14,238 nucleotides of DNA from an uncultured Christensenellaceae bacterium (GTDB lineage Bacteria > Bacillota > Clostridia > Christensenellales > Aristaeellaceae): the NCBI GenBank assembly GCA_905236495.1, contig CAJOPV010000179.1, forward strand, positions 1 to 14,238, given 5' to 3'. A program made the translations under genes and the position numbers. Shown one piece after another: positions 6,796 through 13,982 of the stretch (the stretch's first letter is position 1; every line of letters starts with the position of its first letter). The notes beneath the pieces were generated by a model. It did no database searches and had not been told where the DNA came from. It was given only the letters and a program-made list of their open reading frames with translations.

Positions 6796-7406
6796 GCAGC
6801 CACCTCCCCGAAGGCCCGGAGGATTTTAAGGCCCACAGGCCCGCTTTTCTCGGGATGGAACTGCGCGCCATACACGTTCCCCTGCTGCACCAGCCCAGGC
6901 ACATCCACCCCGTATTCGGACACCGCCTTTACCGCGCATCCGGCGTTTTTCGCGTAAAAGGAATGAACGTAATATACGCTGTCCCCTTCCCGGACGTATT
7001 TGAGCAGCTCGCTTTCCCCTGTAAACCTGAGGGCGTTCCAGCCGATCTGGGGCACCTTCCTGTCCGCCGGGATATCCGCTTTCAGGGGACATACCTGCCC
7101 GGGCAGCAGGGAAAGGCCCGGATGCTCGCCGTATTCATAGCTTTTTTCAAACAGCAGCTGCATCCCCAGGCAAATGCCAAGCAGCGGCGTTCCCTTCTTG
7201 GCCCTTTGGATCAGGATCTGATCCAGCCCGGAATCCCGGAGCTTTTCCCGGGCGTCGCCAAAAGCGCCGACGCCGGGCAGGATCAGTTTATCCGCCCGGT
7301 TCAGCATTTCCCGGTCATTGGTTACGGTATTTTCAATGCCCAGGAAGGAAAGGGAGTGGCTGATGGAATACAGGTTCCCCACCCCGTAATCAACAATTGC
7401 GATCAT
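6789..7406 (-). CDS. hisH: Imidazole glycerol phosphate synthase, glutaminase subunit HisH
   Basis: A class I glutamine amidotransferase that releases ammonia from glutamine and channels it to HisF. The 205-residue product carries the nucleophile Cys79 in GICLGMQ and the His184/Glu186 pair in QFHPEKSG. The oxyanion-region glycines are at LPGVGAFG (43-50), and VPQIGWN lies at 118-124. The start follows hisB by 12 bp with a GAGGA sequence in the gap. The complete triad indicates an active glutaminase. Confidence 0.97.
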   Translation of the reverse strand: MIAIVDYGVGNLYSISHSLSFLGIENTVTNDREMLNRADKLILPGVGAFGDAREKLRDSGLDQILIQRAKKGTPLLGICLGMQLLFEKSYEYGEHPGLSLLPGQVCPLKADIPADRKVPQIGWNALRFTGESELLKYVREGDSVYYVHSFYAKNAGCAVKAVSEYGVDVPGLVQQGNVYGAQFHPEKSGPVGLKILRAFGEVAAC

Positions 7407-7418
7407 AGCTTCCTCTGC

Positions 7419-8006
7419 TTACAGCGTTCCTTTGGAGGAGGGGATCCGCCCGGCCCGACTTACATCCGGCGCAACGGCCTGGCCCATGCATCGGCCCAGG
7501 CCCTTGAACATGGCCTCGATGATGTGGTGAGAATTGACGCCGGAAAGCTGATGGAAATGGATGGCGGCCTTTGCGTTCCTGGCAAAGGCCAGCATGAATT
7601 CCTGCACAAGCTGGGTATCGAAGGCCCCTACTTTTTCCGTGGGGATACTGACCTGATAGCCCAGGGCGTCCCGCCCGCTCAAATCCACGGCGCAGAGCAC
7701 CAGCGCCTCATCCATGGGCAGAAGAAAATTGCCGTACCGGGCGATGCCCGCCTTATCCCCCAGCGCCTGGGAAAAGGCCAGGCCCAGGGCGATGCCGATA
7801 TCCTCTACCGAGTGGTGATCATCCACCTGGGTATCCCCCTGGCAGCGCAATGCCAGGTCGAAATTCCCGTGGTAGCAGAACAATTCCAGCATGTGATCCA
7901 AAAATCCTACGCCGGTCTTTACGTCCGCCTTCCCATGGCCTTCCAGGATCAGGGCTACGGAAATGCTGGTTTCGTTGGTTTTACGGTCCAAGGTGGCCTG
8001 CCTCAT
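7419..8006 (-). CDS. hisB: Imidazoleglycerol-phosphate dehydratase HisB (monofunctional)
   Basis: Dehydrates imidazole glycerol phosphate to imidazole acetol phosphate with a manganese cluster. The 195-residue protein has the family's metal motifs GFLDHML (34-40), DDHHSVED (62-69) and NSHHIIEAMFK (158-168). There is no N-terminal HAD phosphatase domain, so unlike the E. coli enzyme it cannot also provide histidinol-phosphate phosphatase. The ATG overlaps the hisC stop (ATGA, 8003-8006), with AAGGAG eight bases upstream. Confidence 0.97.
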   Translation of the reverse strand: MRQATLDRKTNETSISVALILEGHGKADVKTGVGFLDHMLELFCYHGNFDLALRCQGDTQVDDHHSVEDIGIALGLAFSQALGDKAGIARYGNFLLPMDEALVLCAVDLSGRDALGYQVSIPTEKVGAFDTQLVQEFMLAFARNAKAAIHFHQLSGVNSHHIIEAMFKGLGRCMGQAVAPDVSRAGRIPSSKGTL

Positions 8007-9052
8007 GCGATCAGCTCCTTTGCGGTCTGTATGAAAATTTCCATTTGTTCTCTGCTTCCGACGGTGATGCGGAGATAATCTTTGATCCGAGGCAGATCGA
8101 ACCTGCGGACCAGGATATTTCGCTTACGAAGCATCTGCTGGAATTGCTCCCCGGACATGCTCTTTGGCTTGGCAAAGAGGAAATTGGCCTGGGAGGGCAG
8201 CACCGTAAAGCCCAGCTTTTTCAATTCCCCTTTCGTCCACTCCCTTGTTTCCATGATCCGCGTCCGGCAATTCTCAAAGTAAGCCGGGTCCGCAAGGGCG
8301 GCTGTCCCCGCCGCCTGGGTCATGGAATTGACGTTGTAGGGATGGAAAGAATACCTGACCCGGTTCAGATCGCCGATCAATTCCCTGCTCCCCAACGCGA
8401 AGCCCAGCCGCGCTCCCGCCATCTGACGGGATTTGGAGAAGGTGCGCACCACCAGCAGATTATCGTAATCGTCGATCAGCCCGGCGGCGCTTTCCCCGCC
8501 AAAGTCAATATAGGCTTCATCCACGATCACTGCGTTTTGCGGATTGCTCTCCGCGATCCGGGCGATGGCGTCCCGGGGCAATCCGATGCCGGTGGGGGCG
8601 TTGGGGTTGGCGATCACCACGGTGCGCCCGCAGGCAAGATAATCTTCGATGTGGATGCGAAAATCCTCATCCAGCGGAACGATCCTGGCGTCCAGGCCGT
8701 ACAGATTGGCCCAGACGGGATAAAAGCCGTAGGTGATATCGGGAAAAGCCAGGCCCTTCTCCCCGAAGGCCTGAAAGGCAAAGGCCAGCATCTCATCCGA
8801 GCCGTTGCTCACCGCCACCTGATCGGGGCGGACACCGCAAGCCTCCGAAAGCATTCGGATCAGCCGTCCGGCGGAAAGATCGTTATACAATTGCAGCCCT
8901 TCAGCCGCTTCCGCCGCCGCTTCCCGGACCCCCGGCGCGGGAGGATAGGGGCTTTCGTTGGTGTTCAGCTTGATCAGCCCCTGTACCTTGGGCTGTTCCC
9001 CCGGCACGTAAGCCTCCAAGGCCGACAGCCGGGCGCTCAAAAATCTGCTCAT
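8003..9052 (-). CDS. hisC: Histidinol-phosphate aminotransferase HisC
   Basis: A PLP enzyme that moves an amino group from glutamate to imidazole acetol phosphate, giving histidinol phosphate. The 349-residue fold-type I aminotransferase shows LNTNESPYPP (29-38), NPNAPTG (149-155), Asp178 in VDEAYIDF, the Schiff-base Lys207 in TFSKSRQMAGARLGF, and the substrate-carboxylate Arg328 in YLRITVG. The start overlaps the hisD stop (ATGA, 9049-9052), with GGGGAGG four bases upstream. The gene order hisD-hisC-hisB fits a histidine role; HisC-type enzymes can also act on aromatic amino acids. Confidence 0.96.
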   Translation of the reverse strand: MSRFLSARLSALEAYVPGEQPKVQGLIKLNTNESPYPPAPGVREAAAEAAEGLQLYNDLSAGRLIRMLSEACGVRPDQVAVSNGSDEMLAFAFQAFGEKGLAFPDITYGFYPVWANLYGLDARIVPLDEDFRIHIEDYLACGRTVVIANPNAPTGIGLPRDAIARIAESNPQNAVIVDEAYIDFGGESAAGLIDDYDNLLVVRTFSKSRQMAGARLGFALGSRELIGDLNRVRYSFHPYNVNSMTQAAGTAALADPAYFENCRTRIMETREWTKGELKKLGFTVLPSQANFLFAKPKSMSGEQFQQMLRKRNILVRRFDLPRIKDYLRITVGSREQMEIFIQTAKELIA

Positions 9053-10332
9053 TGCTCCTCCCCGAATCGGATGGCGACAGAATTGGCATGGCCCCGCAGG
9101 CCCTCCCGCTCCGCAAAGGTGACGATGGAATCCTTCGCTTCCTCCAGCGCCTGCCGGGAGTAATAGATGAACTGGGATTTTTTTACGAAATCATCCACCG
9201 ACAGGGGCGAGGAAAACCGTGCCGTGCCGCTGGTGGGCAGGGTGTGGTTGGGCCCCGCCCAGTAATCCCCCAGCGCCTCCGGGGCGTTGCGGCCAAGGAA
9301 TACGGAGCCGGCGCTTTCGACGCTGCCCAGGTAGGCAAAGGGGTCATCCACGCAGATTTCCAGGTGCTCCGGGGCGATGAGGTTGGCGATCTCCACCCCC
9401 GCGTCCAGGTCCTTGGCGACGATAATCTTCCCGTTTTTGTCAATGGACGCCCGGGCGATCTCCTGCCGGGGCAGGCGGCTTAACTGCCGTTCCACCTCCG
9501 CCTGCACCTGCTCTGCCAGCGTCATGCTGTCCGTCACCAGAATAGCGGAAGCCAATTGATCATGCTCTGCCTGGGAAAGCAGGTCAGCCGCCACGAATTT
9601 TGGGTCGCTCTTCCCGTCCGCCAGCACCAGGATCTCGCTGGGCCCGGCGATCATATCGATATCCACCACGCCATACACCCGGCGCTTGGCAGTCGCCACA
9701 TACACATTGCCCGGGCCCACGATCTTATCCACTTTGGGAACGGCCTGGGTGCCGTAAGCCAGGGCGGCGATAGCCTGGGCGCCCCCGGCTTTCACGATCT
9801 TCGTGACCCCGGCGATCTTCGCCGCGCACAGAATATCCGGGGATACATTGCCGTCCCGGCCCGGCGGGGTCGCCATAATGATTTCCCCCACACCTGCGAT
9901 CTTGGGCGGAATGGCGTCCATCAGCACGGTGGAGGACAGGCTGGCGGTGCCGCCGGGCACGTAAATGCCCACCCTGCTCAGGGGGATCACCCGCTGCCCC
10001 ATCATTTTACCGTTTTCTTCGCTGATTGTAAAGCTGACCCGCTTTTGCTTCTCGTGGAATGCCCGGATGTTTTCCGCAGCTTTTTGCAGCGTTGAAAGAA
10101 ACTTTTTGTCGCAGGCGGCAAACGCCGCCTCGATTTCATCCTCCGTTACAAGCACGTCTTCAATCTTCGCCCGGTCAAACCGAAGGGCGTACTCCCGAAG
10201 GGCCTGATCGCCGTTTTCCCGCACGTTTTTGATGATGGCATCCACCGCCGCTTCGATCTCGTTCCCCGCCTGGATAGCGGGGGTCTTGAAATCCTCGGGG
10301 CGGAAATCCTCGTACCGCATTATTTTTATCAT
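9049..10332 (-). CDS. hisD: Histidinol dehydrogenase HisD
   Basis: Zinc enzyme that oxidises histidinol to histidine with two NAD+, the last two steps of the pathway. The 427-residue product has VGIYVPGG (121-128), GGAQAIAALAYGT (183-195), VGPGNVYVATAKR (205-217) and AGPSEILVLAD (229-239). By comparison with the E. coli enzyme the zinc ligands are Gln254, His257, Asp356 and His415. The catalytic pair is Glu322/His323 in APEHLE, and GPNHTLPTSG follows. The ATG at 10332 overlaps the hisG stop (ATGA) and has a perfect AGGAGG seven bases upstream, which favours it over the second ATG four codons later. Confidence 0.98.
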   Translation of the reverse strand: MIKIMRYEDFRPEDFKTPAIQAGNEIEAAVDAIIKNVRENGDQALREYALRFDRAKIEDVLVTEDEIEAAFAACDKKFLSTLQKAAENIRAFHEKQKRVSFTISEENGKMMGQRVIPLSRVGIYVPGGTASLSSTVLMDAIPPKIAGVGEIIMATPPGRDGNVSPDILCAAKIAGVTKIVKAGGAQAIAALAYGTQAVPKVDKIVGPGNVYVATAKRRVYGVVDIDMIAGPSEILVLADGKSDPKFVAADLLSQAEHDQLASAILVTDSMTLAEQVQAEVERQLSRLPRQEIARASIDKNGKIIVAKDLDAGVEIANLIAPEHLEICVDDPFAYLGSVESAGSVFLGRNAPEALGDYWAGPNHTLPTSGTARFSSPLSVDDFVKKSQFIYYSRQALEEAKDSIVTFAEREGLRGHANSVAIRFGEEQ

Positions 10333-10949
10333 TCGACTGCCTCCTGCAATTTGCGCGTCATATCGGTGATGATCTCGTTTTTGAACAGGTAGCTGGCCCG
10401 ATTGGCGATGAGACGTGCGCTGACGGGCACGATTTCCGAAAGCACCTTCAAATGGTTTTCCCGCAGCGTTTTGCCCGATTCCACGATATCCACGATCACG
10501 TCGGACAGGCCCAGGATAGGCGCCAGCTCAATGGAGCCGTTCAATTGAATGATCTCGATATCCCGGTTCAGGGAGGAATAATACTTCTTGGCGACGTTGG
10601 GAAACTTGGTGGCGACCCGCAGCACCGCTTCCGGGTTTTCGGTATAATCCTCTTTCCCGGCGACCGCCAGGCGGCATTTGCCGATCTGCAGGTCCAGCAG
10701 CTCATACACGTCGGGGTTTCCTTCCAGCAGGATATCCTTCCCCACCACCCCCACGTCCGCAGCGCCGTATTCCACATAGATCGCCACGTCCGAGGGCTTT
10801 ACCAGCAGATACCGCAGCTGATGATCCGGGCTTTCCAGCACAAGCCGACGGTCGTTTTCATAGATTTCGGCGCATTGAAAGCCGATGGAGGAAAAAAGAT
10901 TCAGCACCTGATCCCCAAGCCTTCCCTTGGGAAGCGCGATATTAAGCAT
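10329..10949 (-). CDS. hisG: ATP phosphoribosyltransferase catalytic subunit, short form HisG(S)
   Basis: Catalyses the first committed step, joining ATP and PRPP. The product has only 206 residues and lacks the C-terminal ACT-like regulatory domain of long-form HisG, so it needs HisZ for activity and for feedback inhibition by histidine. Visible motifs are ALPKGRL (5-11), KPSDVAIYVEYGAADVGVVG (51-70) and the PRPP-binding loop DVIVDIVESGKTLREN (150-165). The start overlaps the end of hisZ by 8 bp, with AAGGAGG nine bases upstream, so equal production of the two partners is likely. Confidence 0.97.
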   Translation of the reverse strand: MLNIALPKGRLGDQVLNLFSSIGFQCAEIYENDRRLVLESPDHQLRYLLVKPSDVAIYVEYGAADVGVVGKDILLEGNPDVYELLDLQIGKCRLAVAGKEDYTENPEAVLRVATKFPNVAKKYYSSLNRDIEIIQLNGSIELAPILGLSDVIVDIVESGKTLRENHLKVLSEIVPVSARLIANRASYLFKNEIITDMTRKLQEAVE

Positions 10950-12060
10950 TCTTTTCCGCCTCCTTCAGCCCCTTTTTGGTGAAATGATACACCGTTTCGG
11001 CCCGCACGCCCTCCGGGGCGCTCTGCTCCAGGCGCACCTTCCTGCCCTCCGCCATCAGCATATCGGCCTGGGTCAGCAGGGCGTCCAGGTCGGCATCCTG
11101 ATCGTAGAGAATCAATACGTCCACGTCGCTTGCCGGTACGGAACGGAAGAGGAAGCTAAGCTCGTTCAGATCCACGGCAAAGCCGATGGCGTCCAGATCC
11201 CGCCCAAACTTTTTCAGCAGATTTCCGTAATAGCCGCCGGTGAGCAGCGCCCGGGGCACCCCTTCCACATACCCCTGGAAAATCAGCCCGCCGTAGTATT
11301 CGCTGTCGCTGACCAAGGAAAAATCCAGCGTCAGATCCTGCTGCCATTTCTTGGCTTCCAGCAATTGATAAATGCTTTCCAATTCGTCCAGGGCATCGCT
11401 CATGCCCTGATAGATAGCGAGCTGCCGGGCGGCGGACAGCGTTTGGGTAAACTCGCCGCTTAAGGCCGCCGCGTCCAGGATCAGCTTTTCCGCCGCCGGG
11501 GCCATGCCCGCTAATTTGGTCTTTAGCTCATGCAGCCTCTTGCCCCGGATCAGATCCATCAATTCCTGCCGAAGCAGGGCATCCACGTTCAGGCCGTTCA
11601 GAAGCGAGATCCAGAAGCCCATATGAGACAATTGCATACGGTGTCGGGGATGGATGGCTGCTAAGGTCTGCTGGGCCAGGCACATGACCTCCCAGGAGGC
11701 CCGTGCGTCCAACTTGCCTATGTATTCGAGGCCCAATTGGCTGATCTCCCGATATCCTCCCGCCCGCTTATCCAGCCGAAACACATTCTCCAAATAATAA
11801 AACTTTTCGCTGGAGGAAGCGCTGGCGTGGGTGTTTTTGGCGATGGACAGTGTAACGTCCGGCTTCAAGGCCAGCACCCTGCCGTCCAGATCGTGAAAGG
11901 TGATGATCTGCTGGCTTTTGAGGAAATTCTTGTTTTCCAGGTATAAGCCGTATTCCTCAAATTTGCTCATGCGATACTTTCTGTATCCGTATTTTTCATA
12001 TAAAGCCCGCAGCTCCAGGGTGATCCGCTCATCCCGCCGCAGCATATCCAATAAATCCAT
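10942..12060 (-). CDS. hisZ: ATP phosphoribosyltransferase regulatory subunit HisZ
   Basis: A catalytically inactive paralogue of histidyl-tRNA synthetase that forms the hetero-octamer with short HisG and carries the histidine-sensing role. The 372-residue product keeps the class II synthetase core. This includes ALKPDVTLSIAKN (64-76) and a motif 2-like stretch YLENVFRLDKRAGGYREIS (89-107). A late GGYYGNLLKKFGRDLDAIGFAV region matches the HisRS glycine-rich segment. A short C-terminal portion (about 310-372) replaces a full anticodon-binding domain. Its place beside short hisG argues against a real HisRS. An AGGAGG lies 11 bases before the ATG, a slightly long spacing. It is the first gene of the operon. 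Confidence 0.94.
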   Translation of the reverse strand: MDLLDMLRRDERITLELRALYEKYGYRKYRMSKFEEYGLYLENKNFLKSQQIITFHDLDGRVLALKPDVTLSIAKNTHASASSSEKFYYLENVFRLDKRAGGYREISQLGLEYIGKLDARASWEVMCLAQQTLAAIHPRHRMQLSHMGFWISLLNGLNVDALLRQELMDLIRGKRLHELKTKLAGMAPAAEKLILDAAALSGEFTQTLSAARQLAIYQGMSDALDELESIYQLLEAKKWQQDLTLDFSLVSDSEYYGGLIFQGYVEGVPRALLTGGYYGNLLKKFGRDLDAIGFAVDLNELSFLFRSVPASDVDVLILYDQDADLDALLTQADMLMAEGRKVRLEQSAPEGVRAETVYHFTKKGLKEAEKNA

Positions 12061-12105
12061 TCTTTCTGCTTCCTCCTGACTGCAAATTCCCCCGGTATGA
12101 AAGGC

Positions 12106-12134
12106 AGTATATCATCGCTTTATCATTTTGTCAA
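12106..12134 (-). promoter_or_regulatory. Promoter of the histidine operon
   Basis: Reading leftward, a perfect TTGACA (12134-12129), a 17-base spacer and TATACT (12111-12106) form a near-consensus sigma-A promoter. Transcription would start near 12099, giving a leader of roughly 40 bases before hisZ. That is too short for a T-box or a peptide attenuator, so control probably acts at initiation. Confidence 0.85.
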
Positions 12135-12151
12135 GCTAAAGCGCTAACGCG
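12116..12151. promoter_or_regulatory. Candidate operator repeats in the his promoter
   Basis: CGCTTTA (12116-12122) and TAAAGCG (12137-12143) are perfect inverted 7-mers around the -35 box, with centres 21 bp apart, two turns of the helix. A third copy, TAACGCG (12145-12151), follows in direct orientation, making tandem CTAA(A/C)GCG units at 12136-12151. One arm lies inside the promoter spacer. A repressor bound here would block RNA polymerase. A TrpR-family HisR (YerC-like) regulator is one candidate from general knowledge; no regulator gene is in the window. Confidence 0.45.
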
Positions 12152-12181
12152 ATAAAAATATTATTGTATTTTTTTCTTCCC

Positions 12182-12210
12182 TTGACAAGAAACGGCGGGA
12201 AAAGTAAAGT
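12182..12210 (+). promoter_or_regulatory. Promoter of the NlpC/P60 gene
   Basis: A perfect TTGACA (12182-12187), a 17-base spacer and TAAAGT (12205-12210) precede the gene, with a T-rich tract upstream. The leader would be only about 16 bases, so the AAGGAG (12218-12223) lies at the very 5' end of the RNA. The -10 box is imperfect; an overlapping TATAGA (12210-12215) has poor spacing. Confidence 0.6.
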
Positions 12211-12232
12211 ATAGAAAAAGGAGCGATGAAAC

Positions 12233-13108
12233 ATGAAGCGGGCGGCGGTATGGATTTTGCTTTTGATCCTGTGCGTATCCTTCTCCGCCCGGGCGGAGCT
12301 ATCGCAGGACCCTATATTGGACTGCGCCTTATCCATGCTGGAAAAAGGAAATATTTTTATTCAAAGGTATAACGAGCTGACAGGCGCGCAGATCCAGGCG
12401 GTATTCGACGGGGGCCTGCCCTATTTCTTCGGGGGCCGGGCCAGCGCTTATCTGTTTTCCAAAGCGCCCCGCTACCGCATGATGAAATGCCAGGTGAGCA
12501 GCAGCTTTTTCCGCAAAGATGAAGTATATCTCTACGGGCTGGATTGCTCCGGCTTCACCCAGTACGTATATAAAACCTGCGGCCTGCCGGCCCACGATAC
12601 GCTGGAAAACATGCTGCTCAAATGGGATTATCAGCATGACGGCAATCACCTGTACGATCAGCACCCCGGCAGCGAAATGCCGCCCTTCCCGGAATTGAAG
12701 GATCATCTCAGGGTCGGCGATCTGTTTGTATGCCGTCACGAAGGGGCCAGATACCGGCATATCATGCTGTATATCGGAACGCTTCGGGATTTCGGCTTTA
12801 CCCCCAATGAAGCGCCTGAATTATTGGAATATCTGGATTATCCCCTGGTGATCCACTGCGGATTGAGCCCCGTCTATGGGCAGCGCATGCAGCAGTATAT
12901 CGACGATCACCCGGAATTGTATCGGGGCTGTCACACCACAGACGGAGGCGTGCAGGTATCCATCTTAGGCGTGCCGCCGGAGGAAGCGCCCATCCATGAG
13001 CACGTGCAGAATACGGATTACGCCTATTACCTGCTGGACGGCGGGCAGTGCGTGCTGACGGTGTATGACGTGTTCACGCTGTCGTCCTACTGCTGGTTCC
13101 GTATGTGA
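12233..13108 (+). CDS. Secreted NlpC/P60-family cysteine peptidase
   Basis: Probably cleaves peptide bonds in cell-wall peptidoglycan stems outside the membrane. Residues 1-21 form a signal peptide (basic start, hydrophobic core, ARA before Glu22). GLPYFFGG (61-68) resembles the motif preceding the catalytic strand in this family. LDCSG holds the likely nucleophile Cys105, RYRHIMLYIG the catalytic His176, and VIHCG supplies His208 as a possible third residue. About 70 residues separate Cys105 and His176, longer than in small P60 domains. The last 60 residues, including HTTDGGVQVS (234-243), match nothing I recognise. There is no SH3b, LysM or other wall-binding domain. The ATG at 12233 lies nine bases after AAGGAG; the ATG at 12226 is in another frame. 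It diverges from the his operon and converges on proC with a 4-bp gap. The cell-wall role is inferred from the family; the specific substrate is unknown. Confidence 0.75.
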   Translation: MKRAAVWILLLILCVSFSARAELSQDPILDCALSMLEKGNIFIQRYNELTGAQIQAVFDGGLPYFFGGRASAYLFSKAPRYRMMKCQVSSSFFRKDEVYLYGLDCSGFTQYVYKTCGLPAHDTLENMLLKWDYQHDGNHLYDQHPGSEMPPFPELKDHLRVGDLFVCRHEGARYRHIMLYIGTLRDFGFTPNEAPELLEYLDYPLVIHCGLSPVYGQRMQQYIDDHPELYRGCHTTDGGVQVSILGVPPEEAPIHEHVQNTDYAYYLLDGGQCVLTVYDVFTLSSYCWFRM

Positions 13109-13112
13109 TTTT

Positions 13113-13919
13113 TTACGAATGGAAGGACTTTGATTTTTCGATAGCGGCTTCCACCGCCTCCATGACCGCGCCCCGGAAGCCTCGTTTTTCCAGCGCCGCC
13201 ACCCCTTCGATGGTGGTGCCGGCGGGAGAAGTAACCATATCCTTGAGCTGGCCCGGGTGCATGCCCGTTTCCAGGGCCAGCTTGCCGCAGCCCAACATCA
13301 CCTGGGCCGCCATTTTCTGCGCGTCCTGACGGCTGAGCCCGCCCCGGACCCCGGCGTCGGAAAGGGCTTCCATGAACAGGAACACAAAGGCGGGCGAAGA
13401 GCCGCTGACCCCCGTCACCGCGTCCATCAGCCTTTCCGGCACCTCCAGGGCCATGCCCATTTGCGTCAGAAGCGCCATGGCAAAGGCCCATTCTTCCTGC
13501 GTCACGTTCTGGCTGCGGCAGGCCGCCAGCACCCCTTCCCCAACCAAAGCCGGGGTATTGGGCATGATGCGCACGATGCGGGCCTGATCCCCGATCAGCA
13601 GGGAAGATTTCAGCATGTCCGTACCGGTTCCCGCTACGATGGACAGGATCAGCGTGGTTTCCCGAACGCAAAGGGAAATATCCGCCATCACGTCCGGCAG
13701 AAACTGAGGCTTCACAGCCAATAGCAAACAATCCGCCTGGGCCGCCTCCTGATTGTTTTCAGCGGCCCGGACGCCCAATTCCGAAGAAAGGCGCCGGCAA
13801 AGCTCCCGGTTTTTATCCGCAATGATGATATCCTTCTGATCCATCATCCCCGACGCCGCGATCCTGCGGAGCATGGCCCCGCCCATGTTGCCGCATCCGA
13901 TGATCCCCAGGGTTTTCAT
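13113..13919 (-). CDS. proC: Pyrroline-5-carboxylate reductase
   Basis: Reduces 1-pyrroline-5-carboxylate to proline with NAD(P)H, the last step of proline synthesis in the cytoplasm. The 268-residue product has the N-terminal Rossmann motif GIIGCGNMGGAM (5-16), AVKP (68-71), RIMPNTPALVGEG (117-129), the helical region GVSGSSPAFVFLFMEAL (170-186) and the C-terminal LKDMVTSPAGTTIEG (225-239). The ATG has AGGAGG nine bases upstream. No clear promoter fits the short gap after the rplS terminator, so it may rely on readthrough or on a promoter inside the terminator or rplS region. No proA or proB is in the window. Confidence 0.97.
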   Translation of the reverse strand: MKTLGIIGCGNMGGAMLRRIAASGMMDQKDIIIADKNRELCRRLSSELGVRAAENNQEAAQADCLLLAVKPQFLPDVMADISLCVRETTLILSIVAGTGTDMLKSSLLIGDQARIVRIMPNTPALVGEGVLAACRSQNVTQEEWAFAMALLTQMGMALEVPERLMDAVTGVSGSSPAFVFLFMEALSDAGVRGGLSRQDAQKMAAQVMLGCGKLALETGMHPGQLKDMVTSPAGTTIEGVAALEKRGFRGAVMEAVEAAIEKSKSFHS

Positions 13920-13945
13920 CGTTTCTATCCTCCTATCCGAATATG

Positions 13946-13973
13946 AAAAAAGCCATCCAAAAGGATGACTTTT
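13946..13973 (-). terminator. Rho-independent terminator after rplS
   Basis: Positions 13948-13958 and 13963-13973 form an 11-bp stem with one G-T wobble and a four-base loop (core CATCC/GGATG). Reading leftward it is followed by a run of six T's. It lies 9 bp after the rplS stop and about 26 bp before the proC start. Confidence 0.85.
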
Positions 13974-13982
13974 CTTTGCTTC

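Noticed and set aside
6630..9163. Long rightward open frames antisense to hisA, hisH, hisB, hisC and hisD
   Set aside because: These are shadows of confidently identified his genes, rich in Pro, Gln and His as expected for antisense frames, with no family similarity.
10942..12060. Histidyl-tRNA synthetase (hisS) instead of HisZ
   Set aside because: The gene leads the his operon, overlaps a short-form hisG that requires HisZ, and lacks a full anticodon-binding domain.
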